Shown in pieces: positions 34,759 to 44,839 of a DNA stretch of 64,000 nt. A model generated the notes under the pieces. That model had not been told where the DNA came from. It ran no database searches and saw nothing but the letters and a program-made list of their open reading frames with translations. Every line of letters begins with the position of its first letter. Within the stretch, counting starts at the first letter, position 1. The translations under genes were made by a program, and so were the position numbers. This DNA is from Spizellomyces punctatus DAOM BR117 (lineage: Eukaryota > Chytridiomycota > Chytridiomycetes > Spizellomycetales > Spizellomycetaceae): the NCBI RefSeq assembly GCF_000182565.1, contig NW_015971557.1:1-64000 (forward strand), read 5' to 3'.

Positions 34759-35232
34759 GGCATGTCACGCTTTGATTTCAACAGGCAGCAACGACAGGAA
34801 GACAACTCGCCCAACCGCGTCGTTCAGCTCCCCAAATGGCTTTTCGTCCGAAGCGATTGGACATCACGTGATGCAACAGTTCGTCGACAAACACCAGAGA
34901 CCGTCTATTGCAATGTAGGATATTGCACAGTGTAAGTTTGTTTAAATGCGTTGTCGTCTCTCACACAAATGGCTTTGTGATAGACAGTGGCAGGCAGAAG
35001 TCTTTTCCGTTGCGGTTCCTTTGAGCATCGTCCCGACATGAACCCGGTGCTCACGCTAACGCTAAGCTACTGCGAGAGTGGGTCCCCACACCGACCCTTT
35101 GAAATGGCCGTCTCCTTGGAATCTGGACGTTGTGGTACCCACAAGTATCGTATTTGTGTTGAACAATGGCTGCAATTCTACACATGGTCAAAAAGTCACT
35201 TTAGTCATATCTGGATGGTGAGCCAATGCTGA
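34759..35232 (+). CDS. Possible small gene, unrecognised
   Basis: Two open stretches, MSRFDFNRQQRQEDN... (34759-34935) and VAGRSLFRCGSFEHR...WM (34984-35232), flank a GTAAGT donor at 34932 and AG acceptors near 34984-34988. No tested junction keeps both frames. Codon content looks coding-like but no family is recognised. It could be a real intron-containing gene divergent from Mis12, or leader sequence of the helicase gene. Confidence 0.2.
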
Positions 35233-35358
35233 CGTACGCGTTTTGATTTTTTTTTAGAATTAGTTTCCTCGTTTTCCTTTTCTCGCCTTTTGTTCTTTAC
35301 GCTCTCTCTCCTCCCCCATCAGCACAGTAAAGCAAGAAACTAAAACTTTTTGCAAAAC

Positions 35359-37676
35359 ATGTGCGAATCAAAGGTCAAGAAGGAGAAGGTTGATGTGGTA
35401 GAGGACGCTATGGACGTCTCGTCCTCGCCCGAGAAAACGAAAAAGGACAAGAAGGACAAGAAGGACAAGAAGGACAAGAAGGACAAGAAGGAAAAGAAGA
35501 GCAAAAAGATCAAGCAGGAAGAGGACGTTGAATCGCCAAAAAAGGAGAAGAAAGACAAGAAGCGCAAGCGTACCGTAGATGAAGATGCTATAAAAGAGGA
35601 GACTGCCAACAATGATGACAGTGTCGAGCACACCGGCAAAAAGTACCGCGCAACAGATGGATCCGCGATTCCCGTACCGACGCCTACACCTACCCCCGAG
35701 CCCGAAGAAATCCCCTCTGAACTCCGTCTAACCAGTCACAACTTGTCCGCCTCAACTCTCAAATCGCTCCAGGCGCGAGGCGTAACGCAGCTCTTCCCCA
35801 TCCAAGCTGCATCGCTGAAGCCCATCATGGAAGGAAACGACCTCTTGGGTCGTGCCAGAACAGGCACAGGCAAAACGCTTGCATTTTCACTCCCCATGGT
35901 TGAAGTGCTGAAACGAGAGCGTGAGACCGATTCGAAGGCGTTTACAGCTCGTGGACGTGCGCCAAAGGTGCTGATCATGGCTCCTACGAGAGAGTTGGCT
36001 ATGCAAGTTCATCGAGAGTTTGATAGTATTGCATCCGGGGAGTTGAAGATAGTTTGCGTGTATGGTGGAACACCTTATGATCAGCAATGTGAGTATGAAT
36101 TTTGCTGAACTGGCGCAATCATGGTGCTGATTTTCCCTTTTTGTAGATTACGCGATGAGGGATGGTGTAGATGTTGTCGTCGGAACCCCTGGACGACTCA
36201 TTGACCACATTGAGCGTGGAAACCTCAAGCTTGGCAATCTTCGATTTGTGTGTTTGGACGAGGCGGATCAAATGGTATGTCATGATTGACTTCGCTGCCT
36301 TGTTGATATACTTGAGCGCTCAGCATATATTTCCACTGTAGCTCGACATTGGATTTGCAGATGCAATGGAAAAGGTCCTCCAGTCCGTTGCCGAGCACAA
36401 GTCTGCAAAACCGTCTTCGCCCAAACACCAAACCCTACTTTTCAGCGCGACGCTCCCAGAATGGATCGCGAAAGCTGTGGCAAAGTACATGCGCGCCGAC
36501 AAAGTCACCGTCGACATGATTGGAAAGGACAAGCAAAAGACGTCCGCCCTTGTCAAGCATCTTGCTGTTCCATCCCGCTGGCAGAATCGGACATCGGTTT
36601 TGGGAGATATTATTGCCGTTTACGGTCGGGGCGGAAATGGCCGGACCATCGTCTTTGTCGAAACCAAAGGCGAATGCAACGATCTTGGCTTGAATGAGAA
36701 AATCGCTGCTTTCGGTACCCAAGTCATCCACGGGGACGTTCAACAAAAACAACGCGAGGTTGCCATGCAAGGATTCCGTGATGGTAAATTCAAATGCCTC
36801 ATCACGACCAATGTATGCGCACGTGGTGTCGATATCCCTGAGGTGGACCTTGTTATCAACTGTGAGCCACCTTCGGATGTTGAATCCTATATTCATCGGT
36901 CGGGGCGAACGGGCCGTGCTGGCAAATCTGGCGTCTGTGTCACATTTTATAAGCCACAACAAGAGTACCTTTTGCAGAATATTTCGCGACGGGCAGGAGT
37001 GGAGTTCACCAAAGTGGGTGCACCGCAAGCGACGGATATCGTTAAGGCTCGTGCACAGGACACATTATCGACTGTTGCGGGTGTTTCCGAAGAAGTTATT
37101 CCCTACTTTATTGATACCGCAGAAGCGATTTTGACACGGTTTTCGGATCCGGTGAAAGCTCTCTCAGCGGCTCTTGCCGTTATTTGCAACACTACTCAAC
37201 CGTTACCCCCTCGTTCCCTCCTTTCCGCCAACGAAGGATTCTACACGCTCTTGTTTAGTGTCGACCAAACGATTCGGAACGCAGGGTACGTTCGCGCAAT
37301 TGTTCAACGTACCTTTCCTGGATTATCCTATGAGGATACCTGTAACTGGCGTATGACGAAAGATGAGATGGGCGTTGTGGTGGACGTTGTTGCGAGTAAA
37401 GTCAAGGTTCTTCCGGAGGGGTTGGAGATTGCGGGTGTGCCTTGGATAGATGGACGGGGCGTTACGCTTGAAATTGCTAAAGAGTTACCTGAGCTGCAGG
37501 AAATGAAATTTGCGGGGGCTCCTCAGGGGGGTGGATACGGTAATGGTAGAAGTGGGTATGGAGCTGGTTCCTCGGCGAGAGGACGGAGTTTTGGTGGTTC
37601 TAGTAGGGGGCGTGGAAGCGGTGGACGTGGAAGTGGACGTGGAAGTGGTCGTGGATCCTTTAGAGGTCGTAGATAG
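35359..37676 (+). CDS. Nucleolar DEAD-box RNA helicase (DDX21/DDX50 type, GUCT domain)
   Basis: ATP-dependent RNA helicase expected in the nucleolus (rRNA processing). The start [10 protein letters not shown] leads into a Lys/Asp-rich low-complexity N-tail. The core motifs run in order: Q-motif ([13 protein letters not shown]), motif I ARTGTGKT, Ia PTRELA, GG doublet, Ib [37 protein letters not shown] and [12 protein letters not shown]. Two short introns lie near 36088-36148 and 36274-36342. The C-terminal GUCT domain contains [25 protein letters not shown]. The end is an RGG/GRGS tail. The GUCT domain with this tail is the DDX21/50 layout, better known from animals and plants than from Dikarya. 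Confidence 0.93.
35446..35490 (+). repeat. Five 9-bp coding repeats
   Basis: GACAAGAAG repeated five times in the helicase N-tail, encoding (DKK)5. A likely site of length variation. Confidence 0.85.
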
Positions 37677-39112
37677 ATGATTATGTCTAGGCGGGAGGAA
37701 TATGGTACATATTTGGGGATTTTCGTAGGTGGAGTTATCTAGTTTATGTGAGTGTTCTTTACAATATATTTAAGTTTGCAAAAGATACATATTACCATTG
37801 ATGAGAAAGCATTCAGAATGAAATTCAGCAAATGAGGGACATGGCTCCTACATATGGTGCACGGACGTTGAGTATCAACATGTACATCGAGTGAAGCGAT
37901 AGGCGAATTCATGTATGCCCAAAGCAGCCCATGTTTGCAATAAAACGGAAAATGAATTGCCTATACTGCTCTGCTTTTTCCTTGGTCATTTGCTTTCAAG
38001 CTCAGGTATTTCGATTTGCCTCCATTATTCCACCACTCAGTTATCTATTCATCGTATCCCGTCCATCAGCTGTATCTTCACGTTTGATGGGGTCTTTGGA
38101 TTACGATGGTGCTCCCAATGTCAATCTATATGGTCTTTTCATACCTTGGTTTGCCCATTTTGCTGTGGACATTCCCACTCGTCCACACAAAGGTTTACTT
38201 GGCATTTCGAAAGGCGGTCTTGCGATTATCATGACAACCTTACTCTGGTTTTACCAACTAGCAACCCTACTCTATGGATGCTGCACTTTGACGATCTCGC
38301 TTGTATATCATCCCCGCCTCGAGGGTTAGGGTATGCAGGAAAGTTTGGCGAGTTCCACTAAAAACCTTCTCGGAATCATGATTTCGCATCTCATTGCTCC
38401 GAAATTACAAGTGCATTTCCAACTCGTCGCAATAAACCTTTTTTGCATTTTCTGTGCAGATTCCCATTTGTTCACTCTCGCTTTCCTCTTTAAAAACATT
38501 CATTCTTTTTAGCACAGGTATGGACTATCAGGATCAATGTTGAGACATTGGATCCCATTATCAGACAAGGCGCCAATTGGCCAAGTAGCGGATGATGGGG
38601 AACTGTTATTTCGATGGGCAAGCATACCTGGTCGGAAGTGAATCGGTGGGAGGATAATGCTCTCCAAATGTGGGTATTTCGATAAATGCCTCCTCCTAAA
38701 TGTACGGCCAGATTCTACTCGTATAAGCACAGCGAGAGAAGTACCAATTTACCCTGTCTTGCATTTGGACATGTCCCGACTGCCGTGCTTCTGTTGTTGT
38801 TGTCGGAATAGACGAGTTAGGGTTTAGGCCCACATCATCCATGTATGCACACTTGGTGCACACAACTAAAAAACCCCACTACGACTGCACTACAACCATC
38901 ATTCAGATCATTCCAAATCCAAAATACGACGAAAATACAGAAATTTGGATTGTACAATAGCTCGTGATACATATCATCATCTACACACCCTAACAAATAC
39001 ATGTATACAATTCAGGAACTCTATTCAATGCCGTGCCCTACATACAGCAATCATCGAGGGAGCTCAACCATCCCGGCTGCCGCCTCCTTTTAAAGTGCGG
39101 CACCGACCGCCA
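37677..39112. other. 1.4 kb without a supported gene
   Basis: A hydrophobic plus-strand frame of 132 codons (37931-38329) overlaps another of 148 codons in a different frame. On the minus strand 38509-38730 is also open. None shows a domain or convincing splice pattern. A short TTAGGG-like motif near 38816 is isolated and not telomeric. Confidence 0.35.
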
Positions 39113-40948
39113 CTACCGCAAACGAACCCCAACAGCTTCCAACTCGCTCAAAGCCCCCAAACAACAGCCCACAACATTTCTCGCACACACCAGAACCTGT
39201 CCACCCGCATCCCGATCCTTCTCATCCCGTTCCTTCATGCGCGTCAAAACCATCATCTGACCCGCTAGTGCATCAACTTGATCCAAACTCCCCAATAAGC
39301 GCGCAGAGAGAATCGGGTCGGCGCATGCCTGTGCGGGGGTACGCCATGAGCGAGAAATGGAGCGTGCGGTGGAGATGATGGATTTAGCGGATTCGATGTA
39401 CAGGGGTTTGGCGCTTGGGGTTGGTGAGCGGGTTAGTGTAGTGTGTTGGGATTCGAGGGTGGCTAGGGTGGTGGAAATATGGTTTGTGAGGGCTGTGAGA
39501 TCTGACATGTCGACTTTGGGACGGGGAGGTCTGAGGTTGATGAGTGGAGGTGTTGGGGAGGGGGGAGTGGAATGCGGAGGTGTTGGGGTCGATGGGGGCG
39601 TATGGGGTAAGGCAGAGGAAGAAGGCGCAGTCCCCTTGGTACCACTATCGGTGGTGGGAGTGCGGTCATTGTGGTTCTCGTCGATTGGTTGGTAAGCAGC
39701 GTCACATAGGTCCTTTCCTTGAACGGCATCTGTGCTTTGCATTGAGTTCTCTGGAACTTGATTCACGGGAGTCTGATCCCCATTTGTTATGGCATCGACA
39801 GACTGAAACGCAGCTTTGAGCGCCTCAATGTCGTCTGCCTTGCTATCGAGCTGAGGCGGGTCTGGGTGAGGAGTCTCCGGTTCTGATGCCTCAGGGGGAG
39901 GCGTTGCAGGCTCTTCGGTTTTGGTCTGTTGTTCTGCAGGTACCTCGAAAATTGATGCAGGCTCGATATCCCCCGGTCCTTCACTTGCCACCGATAAGGT
40001 GGCAGGTGCATTATTCACAATATGGATTTCCGTATTGGCTGTTACAACTTGGAATAGTTCCTCATCTGAAGTGGGTGCTGGAGCGGGCGATTGAGGAGCT
40101 GCTGATGCCTCCTCACGAGAGCGCCCACGGAGTATTCTGGGTTCATTGACACTTGCGCGAGGAAGAGGAGAGCGGACGACGGGGCTTGACGGTCGCTGAC
40201 CCACCGCTGTCTGCATAGACGAGGTCCTCCTTGCTGCAAATCGGGACGACCCCGAACTAGGGGATCTCAAACTCGGCGTTCGCGATCTGGAAGGTTCCGG
40301 GCTGCGCGACCTCGTCGTAGACGGTTCGAGAAAAAGTCGGTTCACTGGACGAGGTGCAGGCCTCGATCGTTCCGTGGCAAAGGAGGAATCCCATGGCGGG
40401 CGATCGACCAAATTAGACGACCTCGTCCCGGACGACACAGTCGGTGTTTCAGCTCTAAGCAGCATGGACCTCCGCCGTGAACGGTCACGCAAACCCGTAT
40501 CAATACGGGGGGCAATGGAATCAAACCGGGACGAGAATGACGCAGTGGAAGTAACGGATGGACAAGGTGACGCAGATCGCACTGGTTCCGAAAAAGTACT
40601 ACTGCCTCCACCAACCGGCCTCCACGGCGGCAAGGAAGAGGATCTTCCATTCTGCTGTTCTCTCTGCTCTCTCTGACGTCGGGCCTTGAGGTCTTCTACG
40701 CGCGCCTTCGCCTCTGCGATTCTCTCTGCCCTCAGCTTGCAAGCGTCACATCCTGAGCGATGCGTCTTGTGAGAGAAGGGAATAAAGTCCGATGCAGAAG
40801 TAGAAGAGGTAGTGGAAAACGCAGGTGAGAGGGGATAGTACTGAAGCGAGTGACGAGAGGACGACGAGGGAGAGGGAGACGACGCCGAGTGGGAGTGAGA
40901 GTGCGGAGAGCGGTAAGAGGACGAGGCGGAAGTCTGTATTCCCAACAT
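39113..40948 (-). CDS. Ser/Pro-rich, mostly disordered protein of about 611 residues
   Basis: One long uninterrupted frame on the minus strand, starting MLGIQTSASSSYRSP. The first 60 residues are Ser/His/Pro-rich. A conserved-looking module follows, HRSGCDACKLRAERIAEAKARVEDLKARRQ: a CxxC pair running into a charged helix. The middle is very rich in Ser, Arg and Pro, with many RSPxxS-type phosphosite-like patterns, then acidic and Pro/Thr-rich stretches. The C-terminus has two helical segments (DMSDLTALTNHISTTLATLESQ and LGSLDQVDALAGQMMVLTRMKERDEKD). No enzyme domain, membrane segment or known family is recognised. A scaffold role is possible but unsupported. Confidence 0.7.
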   Translation of the reverse strand: MLGIQTSASSSYRSPHSHSHSASSPSPSSSSRHSLQYYPLSPAFSTTSSTSASDFIPFSHKTHRSGCDACKLRAERIAEAKARVEDLKARRQREQREQQNGRSSSLPPWRPVGGGSSTFSEPVRSASPCPSVTSTASFSSRFDSIAPRIDTGLRDRSRRRSMLLRAETPTVSSGTRSSNLVDRPPWDSSFATERSRPAPRPVNRLFLEPSTTRSRSPEPSRSRTPSLRSPSSGSSRFAARRTSSMQTAVGQRPSSPVVRSPLPRASVNEPRILRGRSREEASAAPQSPAPAPTSDEELFQVVTANTEIHIVNNAPATLSVASEGPGDIEPASIFEVPAEQQTKTEEPATPPPEASEPETPHPDPPQLDSKADDIEALKAAFQSVDAITNGDQTPVNQVPENSMQSTDAVQGKDLCDAAYQPIDENHNDRTPTTDSGTKGTAPSSSALPHTPPSTPTPPHSTPPSPTPPLINLRPPRPKVDMSDLTALTNHISTTLATLESQHTTLTRSPTPSAKPLYIESAKSIISTARSISRSWRTPAQACADPILSARLLGSLDQVDALAGQMMVLTRMKERDEKDRDAGGQVLVCARNVVGCCLGALSELEAVGVRLR

Positions 40949-41324
40949 CTTGTCCCCGTCCAAGTTTGATACCTCTCAAACGAGTGGAAATGCCCGCGAG
41001 AAGCAAGTGTCCAATGCCGCACCTCCAATGCAAAAAGTGTGATGTCCAGCAAAGAAGAAAAGAAGGAAAGCGGTGAAAAGGAGAGACGAGACTGTTACCT
41101 AATGCATTTGATCCACATTTGTATGATATACACAGCCACTCACATGACTCTCACGTGCTTCTGCAATGGGGCACTTTGTTTATAAGCCGTTTGGGCCGTT
41201 TGGGTTTTCCAATCAGCAAATGGGCGATACTTGGGTGGTAGGGAGCATCTGGTGCATGAGCAATCGTCTATATTCACTACAATGCTATATATACATGCAT
41301 AACACTTTTTGTTATCGACGTCAT
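40949..41324. other. Intergenic
   Basis: 376 bp holding the promoter of the disordered-protein gene and the 3' flank of the CBS gene. No gene seen. Confidence 0.5.
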
Positions 41325-42866
41325 CTATTCAATTTGCATTGAAAATAAAAAGTCCAATACATCTCCCAACGTAATCACATTAGTTGGTTTACCCCCCTCA
41401 TTCACAAAAAATAAGTGATGAAATGTGTTCACGACCATGACGCGGAGGAGGTCGCGAAGACTCATGGTCCATGTTCCTGTTATATATGTTGCCTGTGGAG
41501 ATGGGAGATGAGGATATTGGGCGAGACGAAAACTGTTGATATAATATGAAGAACTTACAGAGTTTTTCTTGAGGAGCTCTCGTACAGTGAGAAAGAGGTC
41601 TTGAACATTGTTCGAGTTTAAAGTCTGAAAGAAGGTGTTTGTAAGTGTGGGGTACGGATGTCCAGCAGGGAGTGATAGCCAATCTTGTCGGGTCAACCCA
41701 GTTTCTTTCACTCCGCACTCCTTCAGCATCGAGCAGTTGTGCGCAAATCCTGGCAAGACATTTTTCGGAACTCTTGAGAGCTTTTCTCTTTGCACAAATC
41801 AGACGCCAGCATGCTACTTCTTGCTTCCTTATACTCCCTCTGCCGCCCTGGTATTACTCACCTTGATATGCCGTACAGTCATCATACCGGACATGACCAT
41901 CCCTGAATTCACAACCGGGACCGCTGTAACCCCCCGCTCCCTCATTTCCTTCAAAACTTCCAAAACAACTTTGTTTTCTCCACACGCAAATACCGGAGTT
42001 GTCCCTACAAATCCCAAGTCTAGCAACGAGGCATCAGGCCTCAGATGCAATCTATCGAGGTTGAGCAGTGCGAACTCAACGAGTGAGCTTTGTGTTACAA
42101 TGTGGTGGATGGTTTGGTTTGATAGCAGGATCAGGCGGGTTGCGCGATGCTGTTGAAGGGTTTTGAGGACGGTATGAACGGTTGAGGTTGCGGGGAGAGT
42201 GATTGTTGGGTTTCGTGATGAAAAGTCTGGGATGCGATTTAGGATTCATGGTTTGAGATCACTTGCAAGTCCCGCGTGGCATACCAATTCACGACAACCC
42301 ACCAGCCAAATCCTCACACGGCACGCTGATAATATCCTTTAAATGCTCCTCAAACGTACTTCGACCTAGTTGCGCATACGCATTCGATAAAAATGTTGCC
42401 TGCCGTGCCAGCGCCCATTAGTGTATGCTGACTCGTTTTGCAAAGCTCCACCAAACGTACAATATCCACTACATCCGTCAGGACGAAATCTGAATTGAAG
42501 CGAGGATAATTTAGCATTCCGGTTACCCATTCGCATGGTCTCCAAAGAAGAATGCGTACCGGTATTAGACCTCACAACAGGCGCACATGAAATATTCTTT
42601 ATCCTAAAGGTCTGCACAATATTACTCACTCTCCCAAGATCCTCTTTGCATTACGCACAAGACATACCTTGATGGTCTCCAGTAGTGTTGTCGTGGGTTC
42701 AAGTGTCACCAACGGACCTAATCAGCAAACTTCAGCATGGCAGTTCATGCGAAATAAAACCAAAGTCAGGAAACGCACGGTTGAACAGGACGACATGTTC
42801 AATAGATTCCTCCAGGAGCGCCCGCGTTGACTCTGGAGTGTAGAATGAGCTTTGTTGGTGACCCAT
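41325..42866 (-). CDS. CBS-domain protein, Sds23/Snf4 (AMPK-gamma)-like
   Basis: Nucleotide-sensing CBS protein. The start MGHQQSSFYTPES gives STRALLEESIEHVVLFNR. Introns then join PLVTLEPTTTLLETIK, TFRIKNISCAPVVRSNT, DFVLTDVVDI and ATFLSNAYAQLGRSTFEEHL, making the first CBS motif pair. The following exons give TSTVHTVLKTLQQHRATRLIL, VFACGENKVVLEVLKEMRERGVTAVPVVNSG with MMTVRHIK, and a last motif NTFHHLFFVNEGGKPTNVITLGDVLDFLFSMQIE. At least six short introns occur. Four CBS motifs in one chain fit Snf4 or Sds23; I cannot decide between them. Gly2 with Ser6 fits the N-myristoylation consensus, which is known for AMPK beta rather than gamma subunits. TIR element copy 2 lies 150 bp upstream. Confidence 0.75.
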
Positions 42867-43019
42867 TTAATTGTCATGCTCCAACAGTTGTCATGCGTTC
42901 CATTGTCGACAAGGTGTGAGGCTCCAAAAGGAACGATCTGCGACAAGGTTTGCAGTGGACAGGTGGAGTACTAAGCACGTCATGATAAACTTTAATTTTC
43001 AACGCTTTTGGATTTCTTA

Positions 43020-43752
43020 GTGTGGAGGTGATTGAAAATGGCACTAGGACCCATTATTATCCGGATTAATCCGGTTAGTCATATCGCATAATCAGAGCCC
43101 CCTCTATCGCTCAGATTGGTGTGGCATGCATGTAATGTTTTTTTTTTTTTTTTTAAAACTGCGGTGAGGTGCATGCCGAAGGTCTATAAAAGGGGGACCT
43201 TCTGTCTCTTTCCCCTTTCCTCTTTACCCATCCTCAACTCTCGAAGCATCTGCGCAACGCTCACGCAGCACTCTCAAGTCCATCATGAGAATGCCGCTCT
43301 GGTGTCGAGGACCTCGCCCTCCCGACAAAAACAACTTAACCCCTTGCAAACGCTGCTACTACTATACTGCTACGATCGCAGGTATTTCTTGCTGATTTTC
43401 CCACGCGTATTCCGAGTCTAATTCTGATCTACCTTAGTATCTGAAAATCCTCCGACCAAAGAATCTCGGAATCAAGGGCTTAGTAGGATTTCTCTCGTGG
43501 TGGTGGGCTTAGTTACCCGGTTAGAACCAACCGTAATGTATTGCATGTGTCATTGGGCCTAGTAGTAGTTAGCTTTTCACGTACCCCAGTTCAACCCAGG
43601 CTGGAACCTGTAGCGAGTTAGGATAGGGGTGGGACTCGCTTGCAGGATAGGTTATGAAGGGTTGGACAGGCTGGCTAATTGCAAATTAGAACCGGCTGTA
43701 GTGGGTTGGAGGGAGAATTTGTTCCTAGTGACATTTTCTACCACCTGCACAC
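43020..43752 (+). mobile_element. MITE-like TIR element, copy 2 (733 bp)
   Basis: Left end GTGTGGAGGTGATTGAAAAT and right end, on the other strand, GTGTGCAGGTGGTAGAAAAT share about 30 bp, continuing into TG(G/T)CACTAGGA. TA flanks both ends (43018-43019 and 43753-43754). Inside are the CCGGATTAATCCGG palindrome, a poly-T run of about 17 (absent in this form in copy 3), a TATA box, an ATG near 43284 and a CGATCGCAG|GTAT splice-donor-like site near 43374-43386. No transposase is present. The element lies between the CBS gene and the CBM48 gene. Confidence 0.82.
43185..43192 (+). promoter_or_regulatory. TATA box inside TIR element copy 2
   Basis: TATAAAAG about 100 bp before the conserved ATG of the element. 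The same site is intact in copy 3 and degraded in copy 1. Confidence 0.5.
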
Positions 43753-43999
43753 TAAGGCTAGGAATGCAAAACACATTTTCAAAGCTTTGCATTTCAAGAT
43801 ACAGGTTCAAGGAAGAGTGTGAAAGATCAAATCATTCGTATTATACATATTTCATATCTAAGCCGTCGTTTCCATATATACCAACTCGTGCATATCCATC
43901 CAGCACTTTATGATATCCCATACCACGCCGTAGATCTCAACGGATATATCAGTCCTCACGTATTCACATCCATAATGTACCAAGGTATATGATAAGGCA

Positions 44000-44839
44000 T
44001 TACAACACAACGCAAAACCACCATCTCGATTTCGCAACGTCTTGCTCCACAATCGAGTGTTGTTCTGATACCTTATCTACATTCTCTTCATTCTCACTAT
44101 CCGCATCCCATTGCTCGTCGTCATCAGGTATGTTGGAGTGCTCACCATCATTCGCAGTGGTGTGTTCAGCGGCTTTCGCAGCATGTGATGTTGCAGAGAC
44201 TGGGGCTACGGGGACACTGGCGGATGCAACATCTTGAATCTCTCTTGCATCGTCTTGGACAGCTTTGGTGGAAGTGAGAAGGGAAACAGGGTGCAATATT
44301 TCTGGGTCGATAGGTGCTGTTGTTGATGGAGGTTCCCTTGCGGGGTTGACTGTTGTTGTGTCCGTCGGTGTCGTGTCTGTCGGTGTCGTGTCCAGATGTT
44401 CAGATGATACAGTTTCTTCTTTGATGGGTATGGCAGATTCGTCGGTGACAGTGGATGCCGCTTCTTGAATGGCTTTGGCGTCTTCTTGGGCGGATTTTGC
44501 AGCGTCAAGGAGTGAAACCGATTGAAGGATGTGTGTGTCTGGATGCGTTGGGATTTCTCCGTCTTTTCGTTCCAATGGCTTATCTCTACTTGCTTCAACT
44601 CTGACAACATTATTTATATTACCCTCCGCATCTCTCAAAGTCCCCACCTCCTCGTTAACTCTCCACACCCCATCCACAATAAACTTGAACACAACTTCAC
44701 CCTCCTCAACCTCTTTCTCTGCACTAAAAGTTCCATCGGGTTGCTTTTCAAGCGGGAGGGAGTGCGACCAAGAGTCAAACGTCCCGGTAACGTGAACTGT
44801 TTGGGCCGGGTGAGGCCAGGTGAAAGCTAAGAGAGGCAT
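44000..44839 (-). CDS. CBM48 (AMPK-beta-type glycogen-binding) protein with C-terminal CaaX box
   Basis: A single exon of 279 residues. Residues 1-85 form a CBM48/AMPK1-CBM fold: LAFTWPHPAQTVHVTGTFDSW (the GxFxxW carbohydrate-site pattern), FSAEKEVEEGEVVFKFIVDGVWRVNEE and NINNVV. This matches Mdg1/Crp1-type proteins and AMPK beta, but the AMPK C-terminal ASC domain is absent. The rest is acidic and Thr-rich with two related segments (ILQSVSLLDAAKSAQEDAKAIQEAAS and ILHPVSLLTSTKAVQDDAREIQDVAS), an internal duplication of about 26 residues. A short TPTDT repeat lies between them. The chain ends RWWFCVVL: C-V-V-L fits a CaaX box of the geranylgeranyl type, so membrane attachment is likely. Confidence 0.85.
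   Translation of the reverse strand: MPLLAFTWPHPAQTVHVTGTFDSWSHSLPLEKQPDGTFSAEKEVEEGEVVFKFIVDGVWRVNEEVGTLRDAEGNINNVVRVEASRDKPLERKDGEIPTHPDTHILQSVSLLDAAKSAQEDAKAIQEAASTVTDESAIPIKEETVSSEHLDTTPTDTTPTDTTTVNPAREPPSTTAPIDPEILHPVSLLTSTKAVQDDAREIQDVASASVPVAPVSATSHAAKAAEHTTANDGEHSNIPDDDEQWDADSENEENVDKVSEQHSIVEQDVAKSRWWFCVVL

Noticed and set aside
36435-37028. 197-codon minus-strand frame
   Set aside because: Antisense to the helicase core, with no own domain.
37931-38329. Hydrophobic 132-codon frame as a membrane protein gene
   Set aside because: Overlaps another open frame, has no clear promoter or homology, and hydrophobic content can arise from T-rich DNA.
38810-38830. Telomere-like TTAGGG motif
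   Set aside because: A single short occurrence, no array.
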